NCBI GenBank assembly: GCA_027489375.1
Contig: JAIXZW010000019.1
Location: 1-64,000 of the forward strand
DNA length: 64,000 nt
Direction: 5' to 3'
Source: Paracoccaceae bacterium
GTDB lineage: Bacteria > Pseudomonadota > Alphaproteobacteria > Rhodobacterales > Rhodobacteraceae
This document shows, piece after piece, positions 8,564 to 16,718 of this stretch. The first letter of the stretch is position 1. Each line of letters starts with the position of its first letter. Position numbers and translations under genes: made by a program. The notes under the pieces were generated by a model. It made no database searches and was not told the DNA's origin. It saw only the letters and a list, made by a program, of their open reading frames with translations.

Positions 8564-9417
8564 GGGTTCTGGTCTTTGGCCAGACGGGGCAGGTCGCGCA
8601 GGAATTGGCGCGGCGGGTGCCTGCGGGAGTGGTGGCCGATTTCCTTGGCCGTGACAGGGCGGACCTGTCCGATGCGCAAATCTGTGCATCGGTTGTGCAT
8701 TCCCTTCGGCCCGATGCCGTCATCAACGCCGCCGCGTGGACTGCCGTTGACAAGGCCGAGGCCGAGGAAGCCGCGGCGCATCGCGTCAACGCCGAGGCCC
8801 CCGCCGCAATGGCGCGGGCCTGTGCCGCGACGGGCGTGCCGTTCCTGCATGTGTCGACCGACTATGTCTTTGACGGTGCAGGCGAAAAACCCTTCCGGCC
8901 CGAAGATGCCACCGCGCCGCAGAATGCCTATGGCCGGACGAAGCGGGCGGGCGAGGTTGCTATCACCGATAGCGGTGCGCGGGCGCTTATCCTGCGGACC
9001 AGTTGGGTCTTCTCCGCGCATGGGGCGAACTTCGTCAAGACGATGCTAAGGCTGGGAGCCGAGCGCGACACCCTGAACGTTGTCGCCGACCAGATCGGCG
9101 GACCAACCCCTGCGGCGGCGATTGCCGATGCGCTTTGGGTTGCGGCGCGGGCGATGGCGGGCGGGCAGGCGGGCGGTATCCACCATTTCGCAGGCGCGCC
9201 GGATGTCAGTTGGGCGGACTTCGCGCGCGAGATCATGGCGGCGGGCGGGCTGTCCTGTGCTATCAATGATATCCCGACCAGCGCCTATCCGACCCCCGCG
9301 AAGCGGCCCGCCAATTCGCGGATGGATTGCCAGAGTTTCGGGCAGGCTTTCGGCGTGGCGCGGCCCGATTGGCGGGCAGGGTTGGTGGATGTGGTGGCTG
9401 AGTTGAAGGGGGCGTGA
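8560..9417 (+). CDS. rfbD: dTDP-4-dehydrorhamnose reductase
   Basis: A 285-residue RmlD reductase that reduces dTDP-4-keto-L-rhamnose to dTDP-L-rhamnose with NAD(P)H. It begins (V/M)[17 protein letters not shown] (dinucleotide-binding motif), with STDYVFDG and YGRTKRAGE (catalytic YxxxK) further in. The start is taken as GTG 8560, which overlaps the rfbB stop (GTGA). This gives the conserved N-terminus immediately, whereas upstream extension adds only non-conserved residues. The stop overlaps the rfbA ATG (TGATG). Confidence 0.95.
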   Translation: MRVLVFGQTGQVAQELARRVPAGVVADFLGRDRADLSDAQICASVVHSLRPDAVINAAAWTAVDKAEAEEAAAHRVNAEAPAAMARACAATGVPFLHVSTDYVFDGAGEKPFRPEDATAPQNAYGRTKRAGEVAITDSGARALILRTSWVFSAHGANFVKTMLRLGAERDTLNVVADQIGGPTPAAAIADALWVAARAMAGGQAGGIHHFAGAPDVSWADFAREIMAAGGLSCAINDIPTSAYPTPAKRPANSRMDCQSFGQAFGVARPDWRAGLVDVVAELKGA

Positions 9418-10289
9418 TGCAGCGCAAGGGAATCATTCTGGCGGGCGGGTCCGGCACGCGGCTTTGGCCGATCACGATGGGCGTCTCGAAGCAGCTTCTG
9501 CCGCTTTATGACAAGCCGATGATCTATTACCCCCTGTCCGTGCTGATGCTGGGCGGCATCCGCGAGATCGCGATCATCACGACGCCCGAGGATCAGGCGC
9601 AGTTCAAGCGGCTGATGGGCGATGGCAGCCAATGGGGGCTGTCGTTCACCTATATCGTCCAACCCTCGCCCGACGGGCTGGCGCAGGCCTATCTGTTGGC
9701 CGAGGAATTCCTCGACGGCGCACCCAGCGCCATGGTCTTGGGCGACAACATCTTCTTCGGTCACGGCCTGCCCGAGGTTCTGGCGCGGGCGAATGCGCAG
9801 TCGAACGGCGGGACGGTCTTTGGCTACCGCGTGGCGGACCCGGAACGTTATGGCGTGGTGGATTTCGACGCGGGCGGCCAAGTGCGCGGGATCGTGGAAA
9901 AGCCTTTGGTGCCGCCGTCCAACTATGCGGTGACGGGGCTTTACTACCTCGACGGTCGCGCCCCTGCCTTGGCGCGGGGGGTGAAACCTTCGCCTCGCGG
10001 AGAGTTGGAGATCGTCGATCTGCTCGAGATCTATCGCGCCGAAGGGGCGTTGCAGGTGGAAAAGATGGGGCGCGGCTTCGCATGGCTGGACACGGGCACG
10101 CATGGCAGCCTGCTCGATGCGGGCAACTTCGTGCGCACCCTGACGGACCGGCAGGGCTTGCAGGTCGGCAGTCCGGACGAGATCGCCTATCGCGCGGGCT
10201 TCATCAGCGCCGCCGATCTGGCCGCGCGGGCCGAGGTGTTCCGCAAGAACGATTACGGGCGCTACCTTGCGGCCGTGCTGTCGGAATGA
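9417..10289 (+). CDS. rfbA: Glucose-1-phosphate thymidylyltransferase
   Basis: A 290-residue RmlA nucleotidyltransferase that makes dTDP-glucose, the entry step of the rhamnose pathway. Marks are [16 protein letters not shown] at the N-terminus (nucleotide-binding loop), [29 protein letters not shown] and [21 protein letters not shown] 9417 overlaps the rfbD stop; a GTG one codon upstream is also possible. It closes the four-gene rfbCBDA operon. Rhamnose is therefore available as a nucleotide sugar, but no rhamnosyltransferase was recognised in this window. Confidence 0.97.
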   Translation: MQRKGIILAGGSGTRLWPITMGVSKQLLPLYDKPMIYYPLSVLMLGGIREIAIITTPEDQAQFKRLMGDGSQWGLSFTYIVQPSPDGLAQAYLLAEEFLDGAPSAMVLGDNIFFGHGLPEVLARANAQSNGGTVFGYRVADPERYGVVDFDAGGQVRGIVEKPLVPPSNYAVTGLYYLDGRAPALARGVKPSPRGELEIVDLLEIYRAEGALQVEKMGRGFAWLDTGTHGSLLDAGNFVRTLTDRQGLQVGSPDEIAYRAGFISAADLAARAEVFRKNDYGRYLAAVLSE

Positions 10290-10366
10290 TGCATTCAACA
10301 TACATGATGCGTTGCGGGAAAACTGGGGTAGGTTTGCGCTAACGATCCTTTGGGAGGAGGGGAGTG

Positions 10367-10549
10367 ATGCGTAAACTGGTTGCCTTGGTCTGTGTGATAA
10401 GCTGGTCGGGTTTCTGGGCCTTCGGCTATCTGGCGCTGTCGGCGCGGATCGACGAACCGCAGCAGATGGTGGTGGCGGGGCTTCTGGCCTTTGCCGGTTT
10501 CCTGACCGGCATGTTCACCTATATGCGGCTGTCGCACGACATGGCCTGA
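10367..10549 (+). CDS. Small membrane protein, unknown function
   Basis: A 60-residue protein with two predicted membrane helices: residues 3-25 (LVALVCVISWSGFWAFGYLA) and 34-53 (MVVAGLLAFAGFLTGMFTYM), joined by a short charged loop. The family was not recognised. A strong purine tract (GGAGGAGGGGAG) precedes ATG 10367. It lies 77 bp after rfbA and 61 bp before the caspase-like gene, on the same strand as both. The function cannot be inferred. Confidence 0.65.
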   Translation: MRKLVALVCVISWSGFWAFGYLALSARIDEPQQMVVAGLLAFAGFLTGMFTYMRLSHDMA

Positions 10550-10610
10550 CCGCTGCGGCGGAACAAAGCGGGCAGGGGGTGGGTTCTAGCGTTAAACCGG
10601 AGGAGCCGCC

Positions 10611-12263
10611 ATGTTTCGAATTTCCGCAATCGCAGCGCTTTTGCTGACGGTCGCCCTGCCGCTTCGGGCCGAGGATCGGGCCGTGATCATCGGGAACGAG
10701 AATTACTCGGACGGGGCGGATATCACCGAAGCGGATGCAGCGCTTGATGCGGCGGGGCCGTTGCAGGAGGCAGGGTTCACCGTCACCACGGGGCAGGACA
10801 TGCAGGCCCCCGAAATGCGGGCGCTTCTGTCGCCCCTGTTGCAGGCAGCGCCCGAGGCGGGACGGTTGGTGATCGTCCTGTCGGGGCATTTCGCGCAAAG
10901 TGACGGGCAAACGTGGTATCTCGGGACCGAGGCGTCGATGCCTGACCTTGCCACGGTCGACGGGGTGGGCGTTTCGCTGGCGACCGTGCTCGAGGTGGCC
11001 GCCGAAGCCCCCGGCGGCGCGGTCGTTCTGCTGGGGACCGAGCCGCGCCGTCTGCCGCTGGGCGGCGGGCTTGAGGCGGGGATCGGGTCGGTTCCCGTGC
11101 CGCAGGGCGTGACGCTGATCCGTGGCGATGCGGCGCGGGTGGCGGATTTCGCGGCGCGTTCCCTGCCGCTGCGCGGTCAATCGCTTGCCGCCATGCTGGA
11201 CGCGAACCCTGATTTGACGGCGGACGGATTCCTGTCCTCGCTCGTGCCGTTCCGGCCTTCGGACGGGGCGGCGGTGGCGGACCCGTTGCCCGGACCGGAT
11301 GCCGAGGCGGTGTTCTGGGAAAGCACGACGGAACAGGGCACGCTGGGGGCGTTCGAGGCCTATGCCAAGCGTTATCCGAAGGGGCGCTACCTGACCGAGG
11401 CGCGGGCAGAGATCGCACGCATCAAGGCCGAACCCCAGCGCGAGGCGCGCGAGGGCGAGGCGGCGCTGGGACTAAGCCGCGACGACCGCCGCGCCATCCA
11501 GCGCGGGCTGTCCCTGCTGGGGTTCGATCCCAAGGGGATCGACGGGATGTTCGGCGCAGGCTCGCGCACGGCAATTGCCGGCTGGCAGAAGAAGAACGGG
11601 TATGAGGCGACCTCTTACCTGACGCGCGAGGAAATCGTGAAGCTGACGGAACAGGCCGACGCGCGTTCTGCCGCGCTGGAGGCCGAGGCGGCGGAGCGGC
11701 AAAAGGCGGTCGAGGCCGAGGATCGCGCCTATTGGCAAGAGACGGGCGCGGCGGGGGACGAGGCGGGTTTGCGGGCCTATGTGAAGCGCTATCCCGACGG
11801 GCTTTATGCCGATCTGGCGGAAGAGCGGCTCAAGGCTTTCGAGGCGACGCGGATGGATCAGGCCGAGGCGGCGGATCGTGCGGCATGGGATCTGGCGCAG
11901 CGGGACGGGACGGCGGAGTCGTTCCGCGACTACCTGACCAGCTATCCTGACGGTGCCTTTGCCGCCGAGGCGCAGGCGCGGCTCGATGCGCTGGAGGATG
12001 CGGGGGCGGTGCCGGACCAGACGGCGGCACTTGAGGCGGCAGAGGGAGCCTTGGGCTTGGGCAAGGAGGCGCGGCGGGTGATCGAGACGCGGCTCGACGC
12101 GCTGGGGCTGAAGCCGGGCAAGGTGGACGGGGTCTTCGACGAGCGCACGAGGCGCGCGATCCGGCGGTTCCAGGAAGCGCGGCAGATGGAACCGACGGGA
12201 TACCTCGACCAGTCCACCACGGTGGCCTTGCTGGCGGGTGCGGTGCTGAGGTTGGGGGAGTGA
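10611..12263 (+). CDS. Degenerate caspase-like domain protein with two peptidoglycan-binding domains
   Basis: A 550-residue exported protein. A signal peptide (residues 1-20, ALPLRA/ED) is followed by a caspase/C14-type fold beginning RAVIIGNENY. The expected catalytic His region is present as VLSGHFAQSDGQTWYL, but no Cys follows where caspases have DAC; the matching strand reads AVVLLGTEPRR. It is therefore probably a pseudo-protease. Two peptidoglycan-binding type-1 domains follow (IQRGLSLLGFDPKGIDGMFG near residue 300 and IETRLDALGLKPGKVDGVFD near residue 490), separated by repeats resembling FEAYAKRYPKGRYLTEAR. It is likely periplasmic and wall-bound. A hairpin terminator follows at 12265-12304. 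Confidence 0.8.
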   Translation: MFRISAIAALLLTVALPLRAEDRAVIIGNENYSDGADITEADAALDAAGPLQEAGFTVTTGQDMQAPEMRALLSPLLQAAPEAGRLVIVLSGHFAQSDGQTWYLGTEASMPDLATVDGVGVSLATVLEVAAEAPGGAVVLLGTEPRRLPLGGGLEAGIGSVPVPQGVTLIRGDAARVADFAARSLPLRGQSLAAMLDANPDLTADGFLSSLVPFRPSDGAAVADPLPGPDAEAVFWESTTEQGTLGAFEAYAKRYPKGRYLTEARAEIARIKAEPQREAREGEAALGLSRDDRRAIQRGLSLLGFDPKGIDGMFGAGSRTAIAGWQKKNGYEATSYLTREEIVKLTEQADARSAALEAEAAERQKAVEAEDRAYWQETGAAGDEAGLRAYVKRYPDGLYADLAEERLKAFEATRMDQAEAADRAAWDLAQRDGTAESFRDYLTSYPDGAFAAEAQARLDALEDAGAVPDQTAALEAAEGALGLGKEARRVIETRLDALGLKPGKVDGVFDERTRRAIRRFQEARQMEPTGYLDQSTTVALLAGAVLRLGE

Positions 12264-12264
12264 C

Positions 12265-12304
12265 GATTTTTCTGGCGAAAAATCAGGGGGGCTTTCCGCC
12301 CCCC
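12265..12304. terminator. Tandem hairpin terminator between convergent genes
   Basis: Two perfect adjacent hairpins follow the caspase-like gene. GATTTTTC-TGGC-GAAAAATC (12265-12284) is an 8-bp stem, and GGGGGGC-TTTCC-GCCCCCC (12286-12304) is a 7-bp stem. The second is immediately followed by the intergenic repeat at 12329. They lie between convergent genes and probably stop transcription from one or both sides. Confidence 0.6.
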
Positions 12305-12328
12305 TCGCCGCGCTGCGGCTCACCCCCC

Positions 12329-12350
12329 GAGGATATTTGGGCAGTGTGAA
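12329..12350 (+). repeat. Intergenic repeat, copy 1 (diverged core)
   Basis: The sequence GAGGATATTTGGGCAGTGTG plus AA matches the core seen three more times in the window (consensus GAGTATTTGGGCMAAGGTGA). It is preceded by CACCCCCC and, further upstream, a G6/C6 hairpin, as in copy 3. It ends two bases before the dadA stop codon. Confidence 0.7.
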
Positions 12351-12351
12351 A

Positions 12352-13650
12352 TCAGGCAGGCTGCGCCGCGCCGATGCGGGCAGGGGTTCTTGCCGCTTTG
12401 ACGTAGCGGGCATAGCCCAGATCGGCGCTTTCGATGTCCGTCGCGCGACCCGAGACGATATCGGCAAGAACGCGGCCCGAACCTGCGGCCATCGTCCAGC
12501 CCAGCGTGCCGTGGCCGGTGTTGAGGAAGAGGTTCGACAGCGGCGAGCGGCCGACGATGGGGGTTCCGTCGGGCGTCATCGGCCGCAGGCCGGTCCAGAA
12601 GCTGGCCTTGGACTGGTCGCCCGCGCCGCCGAAGAGGTCTTCGACGGAATGTTCCAGCGTGGCGCGGCGCTTGGGGTTCAGCGACAGGTCGAAGCCCGCG
12701 ATTTCCGCCATGCCGCCCACGCGGATACGGTCGCCCAGACGGGTGATGGCGATCTTGTGGGTTTCGTCCATGACGGTCGAGACGGGCGCGAGGCTTTCGT
12801 CGGTGATCGGGACGGTGATCGAGTAGCCCTTGACCGGATAGACCGGAAGCTTGATGCCGAAGGGCGCGACGAGGAAGGGCGAGTAGCTGCCCAAGGCCAG
12901 GACGAACGCATCCGCCGTGATCCGGCCCGCGCTGGTGCGGACGGCTTCGATGCGGTTGCCGCTGGCGTCCAGCCCGTCGATCGAGACGCCGTAGCGGAAG
13001 GTTACGCCCGCGGCGGCGGCCATGTCGGCAAGGCTGCCCGTGAATTTGAAGCAATCGCCGGTTTCGTCGCCCGGAAGGCGCAGGCCGCCTGCGATCTTTT
13101 CGCGGGCATTGGCGAGGCCGGGTTCTGCGGCGATGCAGGCGTCGCGGTCCAGCACCTCGAACGGGACGCCGTCGGCGCGAAGGACTTCGATGTCCTTGGC
13201 GGCGGCTTCGACCTGCTTCGCGGTGCGGAAGAGTTGCAGGGTTCCTTGGGCGCGTTCGTCATAGGAGATGCCGGTTTCGGCGCGCAGTTCCATCAGGCAG
13301 TCGCGCGAGTATTCGGCAAGGCGGACCATGCGGCGCTTGTTGGTCTGGTAGGCGGCGGTGGTGCAATTTGCGAGCATCTTCGCCATCCAGCCCAGTTTCG
13401 CCAGATCGGGGCGCGGCTGGATGATGAGCGGGGCGTGCTTCATGAACATCCACTTGATCGCCTTTTGCGGGATGCCGGGGGCCGCCCAGGGCGAGGAGTA
13501 GCCGGGGCTGATCTCGCCCGCATTGGCGAAGGAGGTTTCGAGCGAGGGGCCAGCCTGACGGTCGATCACCGTCACCTCATGCCCCGCCTTGGCCAGATAC
13601 CACGCCGAGGTGACACCGATCACGCCAGAGCCGAGAACCACGATTTTCAT
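12352..13650 (-). CDS. dadA: D-amino acid dehydrogenase
   Basis: A 432-residue FAD-dependent oxidoreductase (DAO family). The N-terminal FAD motif is [20 protein letters not shown]. The C-terminal FAD-binding part has [17 protein letters not shown]. It oxidises D-amino acids, typically D-alanine, to 2-oxo acids and feeds electrons to the membrane chain. The start ATG 13650 follows AAGGTGG; a GTG three codons upstream (13659) is an alternative. No alr racemase neighbour is present. The AT-rich stretch just upstream (about 13720-13830) is the probable regulatory region. Confidence 0.93.
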   Translation of the reverse strand: MKIVVLGSGVIGVTSAWYLAKAGHEVTVIDRQAGPSLETSFANAGEISPGYSSPWAAPGIPQKAIKWMFMKHAPLIIQPRPDLAKLGWMAKMLANCTTAAYQTNKRRMVRLAEYSRDCLMELRAETGISYDERAQGTLQLFRTAKQVEAAAKDIEVLRADGVPFEVLDRDACIAAEPGLANAREKIAGGLRLPGDETGDCFKFTGSLADMAAAAGVTFRYGVSIDGLDASGNRIEAVRTSAGRITADAFVLALGSYSPFLVAPFGIKLPVYPVKGYSITVPITDESLAPVSTVMDETHKIAITRLGDRIRVGGMAEIAGFDLSLNPKRRATLEHSVEDLFGGAGDQSKASFWTGLRPMTPDGTPIVGRSPLSNLFLNTGHGTLGWTMAAGSGRVLADIVSGRATDIESADLGYARYVKAARTPARIGAAQPA

Positions 13651-13719
13651 CTGCGCCACCTTGGGAATGGGATTTCCGGCAAGATGCGGGATTCGTTGCG
13701 GGAGGTGTTGGCAAAGGTG

Positions 13720-13830
13720 TGCGCGGAAGATAAAATCTTTCGAAGAAAACTCTACTATATATCATTTTGTTGGCAGATTATTCCGACATATACGGCAAAT
13801 CCGAAGAATAGAATTGTCATGTAACGGCAA
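13720..13830. promoter_or_regulatory. AT-rich intergenic segment upstream of dadA
   Basis: This stretch is strikingly AT-rich for the window (for example ACTATATATCATTTTGTTGG). It holds near-symmetric words such as GCAGATTATTCC and ATTCCGACATATACGGC. It lies upstream of dadA (minus strand) and about 110 bp before lolA (plus strand). Lrp/AsnC-type regulators commonly control dad genes and prefer AT-rich sites, but no operator can be assigned from one sequence. Confidence 0.35.
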
Positions 13831-13936
13831 ATCGCCGATTCCTTGCGTGATGACGCCCGATCACGCGACAGGCACATTTCCGCAATCGGTGCCCGACGGG
13901 CTGTGAAGCGGCGGCGCGGGTTGCTATATCTTTCGC

Positions 13937-14536
13937 ATGACCCTGCGAACCGCCCTTCTGGCCCCGATTGCCGCGCTGATGCTGACCGTTCCGGCCCATG
14001 CCGAAAAGATCGGGATCGGAGAATTGAACCGGTATCTCAATGGGCTGACGACCGTCGAGGCGCCCTTTACGCAGGTGAATGCGGACGGGTCGATTTCGAC
14101 GGGAAAGCTGTTCATCAAGCGGCCCGGCCGTGTGCGGTTCGAATACGATCCGCCGGACCGCAGCCTTGTGCTGGCGGGGGGCGGACAGGTGGCGATCTTC
14201 GACGCGAAGTCGAACCAGCCGCCAGAGCAGTATCCCCTGAGCCGGACGCCGCTGAGCCTGATCCTGTCGGAAGGCATCGACCTTGGCAAAGCGGCGATGG
14301 TCGTGGGGCATAGCGAAGTGGACGCGACGACACGTCTTGCGGTGCAAGACCCCAAGCATCCTGACTACGGAATGATCGAACTGGTCTTCACGCCCGATCC
14401 CGTCGAGTTGCGGCAGTGGGTCATCACCGACGACCTTGGGGGGCAGACGACCGTAATCCTTGGCAATATGAAAAAGGGCGGCGAGCTGCCGCCCTCGTTG
14501 TTCTCGATTTCGATGGAAGCCGACAAACGGAAGTGA
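13937..14536 (+). CDS. lolA: Outer-membrane lipoprotein carrier protein LolA
   Basis: A 199-residue periplasmic protein with a signal peptide (MTLRTALLAPIAALMLTVPAHA) and the LolA beta-barrel fold. Marks include LNGLTTVEAPFTQVNADGS, GKLFIKRPGRVRFEYDPPD and the C-terminal QTTVILGNMKKGGELPPSLF. LolA carries lipoproteins from the inner-membrane LolCDE complex to the outer membrane. The stop is directly adjacent to the stop of the convergent transglycosylase gene with no spacer. The ATG is assigned at 13937 because the signal peptide begins there. Confidence 0.93.
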   Translation: MTLRTALLAPIAALMLTVPAHAEKIGIGELNRYLNGLTTVEAPFTQVNADGSISTGKLFIKRPGRVRFEYDPPDRSLVLAGGGQVAIFDAKSNQPPEQYPLSRTPLSLILSEGIDLGKAAMVVGHSEVDATTRLAVQDPKHPDYGMIELVFTPDPVELRQWVITDDLGGQTTVILGNMKKGGELPPSLFSISMEADKRK

Positions 14537-15121
14537 TCAGAGACCACCGCAGCTTTGGAGTTGGCTGCGGTACATCTCGGAACGGTTGCCGACTTTGGCT
14601 GCAACGTCCATGAGCCACGGCTTGCCGAGGTAGCTCTGGTTGGCAAAGCCGTTCCGTCCTTCGTGATAGGCGAGATATTGGCTTGCGGCATCCCATTTCG
14701 GGATGTTCAGTTTTTCGGACGTTTCATCCATGTACCAACCCATGAAATCCGTCGCGTCCTGTATCCGGTCGCGCCTTGCGCCCATGCGGCCCGCGCTGCG
14801 GCGGTAATCATCCCATGTGCCGTCGAGCGCTTGGCTGTAGCCATAGGCCGAGGATTGGCGACCCATCGGAATAATGCCCAAAGCAAAGCGATGCGGCGTG
14901 CGGGCGTTGCCGATGAATTTCGATTCCTGGTGGATGGTCGCCATCTGGACGTGGACCGGCACGCCCCAGCGGCGTTCGGTTGCCTTCATGGCGCGGTAAT
15001 AAGTGGGCCGCTCGCGCAGGATGGCGCAGGCGTTATCCAGATTGCGTGGCGCCGAATAGTTGCCGCCCCCGCAGGATGCGAGAAGTAGCAACAGGATCGA
15101 CGCGCGGAGAAGTCTGCTCAT
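14537..15121 (-). CDS. Lytic transglycosylase-like lipoprotein (SLT domain)
   Basis: A 194-residue lipoprotein. The signal sequence MSRLLRASILLLLLASC has lipobox LLAS-C17. The mature part has the SLT-like core RWGVPVHVQMATIHQESKF (the Glu in HQESKF is the likely catalytic acid), SSAYGYSQALDGTWDDYRR and YLAYHEGRNGF, matching small transglycosylase/lysozyme-like proteins that cut peptidoglycan glycan strands. It would be anchored to a membrane on the periplasmic side. It is convergent with lolA; the next gene upstream is hspQ on the other strand, so it has its own promoter. Confidence 0.87.
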   Translation of the reverse strand: MSRLLRASILLLLLASCGGGNYSAPRNLDNACAILRERPTYYRAMKATERRWGVPVHVQMATIHQESKFIGNARTPHRFALGIIPMGRQSSAYGYSQALDGTWDDYRRSAGRMGARRDRIQDATDFMGWYMDETSEKLNIPKWDAASQYLAYHEGRNGFANQSYLGKPWLMDVAAKVGNRSEMYRSQLQSCGGL

Positions 15122-15343
15122 CTGCCCCTCGCGGTTTATTCTTTTGCGGGGAGGATAGGGGAAAAATCGGCCGGAGGAAATGGGCGAAAGGGTTAAGGAT
15201 GTTCACGTTTGCCGAAGGGCGGGGGAGCGGCCTTCACGACTGTGACACGGTTAACCACAGACTGTTTCCCGTTTCCGCCAGCCTCTCGGATGGACAAGGC
15301 ATGGGCTAAGGGATTATTTATGGCGTGTGGGGAGCTTGATGCG

Positions 15344-15670
15344 ATGTTGACGACACATGCGAAATATCACCTGGGTCAGGTGGTCAAGCATAAGAAACAC
15401 CCCTTTCGGGGTGTCGTCTTCGATGTCGATCCACGCTTCAACAATACCGAGGAATGGTATGACGCCATTCCCGAAGACAGTCGCCCCCGCAAAGACCAGC
15501 CGTTCTATCATCTGCTCGCCGAGAACGAGCAGAGCTATTACGTGGCCTATGTGTCCGAGCAGAACCTGATCCCCGACGAAACGGGCGAGCCGGTGGGGCA
15601 TCCCGATCTTTCCGATCTGTTCGGGGACTTCGAGGACGGGCGCTATCCGCTGCAATTCCAATTGAACTGA
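15344..15670 (+). CDS. hspQ: Heat shock protein HspQ
   Basis: A 108-residue protein with the HspQ (YccV/hemimethylated-DNA-binding) signature: KYHLGQVVKHKKHPFRGVVF, DVDPRFNNTEEWYDAIPEDS, PFYHLLAENEQSYYVAYVSEQNL and the C-terminal DLFGDFEDGRYPLQFQLN. In enterobacteria HspQ is a heat-induced specificity factor of the Lon protease and affects DnaA stability. The start at ATG 15344 has GGGGAG 8 bases upstream and gives the usual family length; an in-frame ATG at 15320 is less likely. Confidence 0.93.
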   Translation: MLTTHAKYHLGQVVKHKKHPFRGVVFDVDPRFNNTEEWYDAIPEDSRPRKDQPFYHLLAENEQSYYVAYVSEQNLIPDETGEPVGHPDLSDLFGDFEDGRYPLQFQLN

Positions 15671-15727
15671 ATATTTACGCCTTGCCCATTAGCCTGTCGT
15701 CGAACGGGGCGGTGGCACAGGGACGTC

Positions 15728-16063
15728 ATGGAACTTTTGGTGGAAGATCGCGGCGATGCGCGGGTGATCGCGGCGCAGGCCCCGCGACTGGATGCGGCGG
15801 GGGTGCTTGCCTTCAAGGACAGGTTTCGCGAGGCTGCGTCGGGCGCGAAGGAAAGGGTCATTCTTGATCTGACCGCAGTGAATTTTCTTGATTCTTCGGG
15901 GCTTGGGGCCATCGTTGCGGTGCGAAAACTGCTGGCGGAGGGGGTCGCGCTTGAACTTGCGGGTTTGACGCCTGCGGTGGAAAGGGTGTTCAGGCTGACG
16001 CGCATGGACAGCGTGTTCACGATACATGCGGCGGTGCCGGAACATCTGCCCTCGGTGCTCTGA
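15728..16063 (+). CDS. STAS-domain anti-sigma factor antagonist
   Basis: A 111-residue single STAS domain. The phosphoacceptor region is NFLDSSGLGAIVAVRKLL; the serine of DSSG is the residue phosphorylated in SpoIIAA/RsbV proteins. Such proteins bind the kinase/anti-sigma factor and release the sigma factor when unphosphorylated. The next gene, three bases downstream, encodes a matching histidine-kinase-like ATPase, so the two form a partner-switching pair. No PP2C phosphatase or ECF sigma gene is nearby, so the output is unknown. Confidence 0.9.
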   Translation: MELLVEDRGDARVIAAQAPRLDAAGVLAFKDRFREAASGAKERVILDLTAVNFLDSSGLGAIVAVRKLLAEGVALELAGLTPAVERVFRLTRMDSVFTIHAAVPEHLPSVL

Positions 16064-16066
16064 CAA

Positions 16067-16510
16067 GTGGGCTTCCAGCGCGAATGTTTTGCGGCGGACC
16101 CCATGTCGGTGCGCGCCGCGCTTCAGCGGTTCGCCGAGGGGGGGGTGCTTGGATCGGTCACGGATGATCGACGCGATGCCGTGTTGATCGCCTTGGCCGA
16201 AGTGTTGAACAACATCGCGGAACATGCCTACGGCGGGATGGCGGGGCCGGTCACTGTCAACCTCCGGCGGGGGGCGGGTGCCGTTACGGTGCGGGTGCTG
16301 GACAAAGGGGACACCGCGCCGCTCTTTGCCTGTGCCGAAGCGCCAGACCCTGCCCATTTGCCCGAAGGCGGGTTCGGCCTTCCACTGATTCGCGCTTTGG
16401 CCGAGGGGCTGGTCCAGCAGAGGCGGCTTGGCTGCAACGTGCTGTGTCTGCGATTTTCTGCGCACAGTCCGCCCGAGCCGAGAGGAATGTTTCCAGTCAG
16501 GCTCAAGTGA
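16067..16510 (+). CDS. Anti-sigma regulatory factor, RsbW-like serine kinase (HATPase_c)
   Basis: A 147-residue GHKL ATPase domain without a sensor or phosphoacceptor domain, typical of RsbW/SpoIIAB. The N-box is LIALAEVLNNIAEHAYGG, the metal-binding part VRVLDKGDTAP, and the G-box PEGGFGLPLIRALAEG. It would phosphorylate the upstream STAS protein and bind a sigma factor or other target. GTG 16067 lies 3 bp after the STAS stop; no better start is visible. The gene ends about 200 bp before the gamma-glutamyltransferase gene. Confidence 0.88.
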   Translation: MGFQRECFAADPMSVRAALQRFAEGGVLGSVTDDRRDAVLIALAEVLNNIAEHAYGGMAGPVTVNLRRGAGAVTVRVLDKGDTAPLFACAEAPDPAHLPEGGFGLPLIRALAEGLVQQRRLGCNVLCLRFSAHSPPEPRGMFPVRLK

Positions 16511-16718
16511 CGCAGAAAGGCCGGATTCCGCCCCTAAACTTGCCGGTGCGGATGCCGATAAGAAGGGTGTAGCTGCACTGAAAGCTTCACCCCGGCGCTG
16601 CTTGCGACAGCCCCCACCTAGCTTGTGGCGTCGGGGTTCCATCTATCGACTTGCGCCCCACGCTTGGCAATCCTTTCGGTGCAGCCTACGGTTTCCCTTC
16701 ATTCGAGGGGAGAACGTC

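Noticed and set aside
12337-13824. A 495-codon open frame antisense to dadA, and similar frames opposite dinB, ggt, the OYE-like gene, the aldehyde dehydrogenase gene and recQ
   Set aside because: All are shadows of strongly coding genes in GC-rich DNA; none has a motif, signal or credible start.
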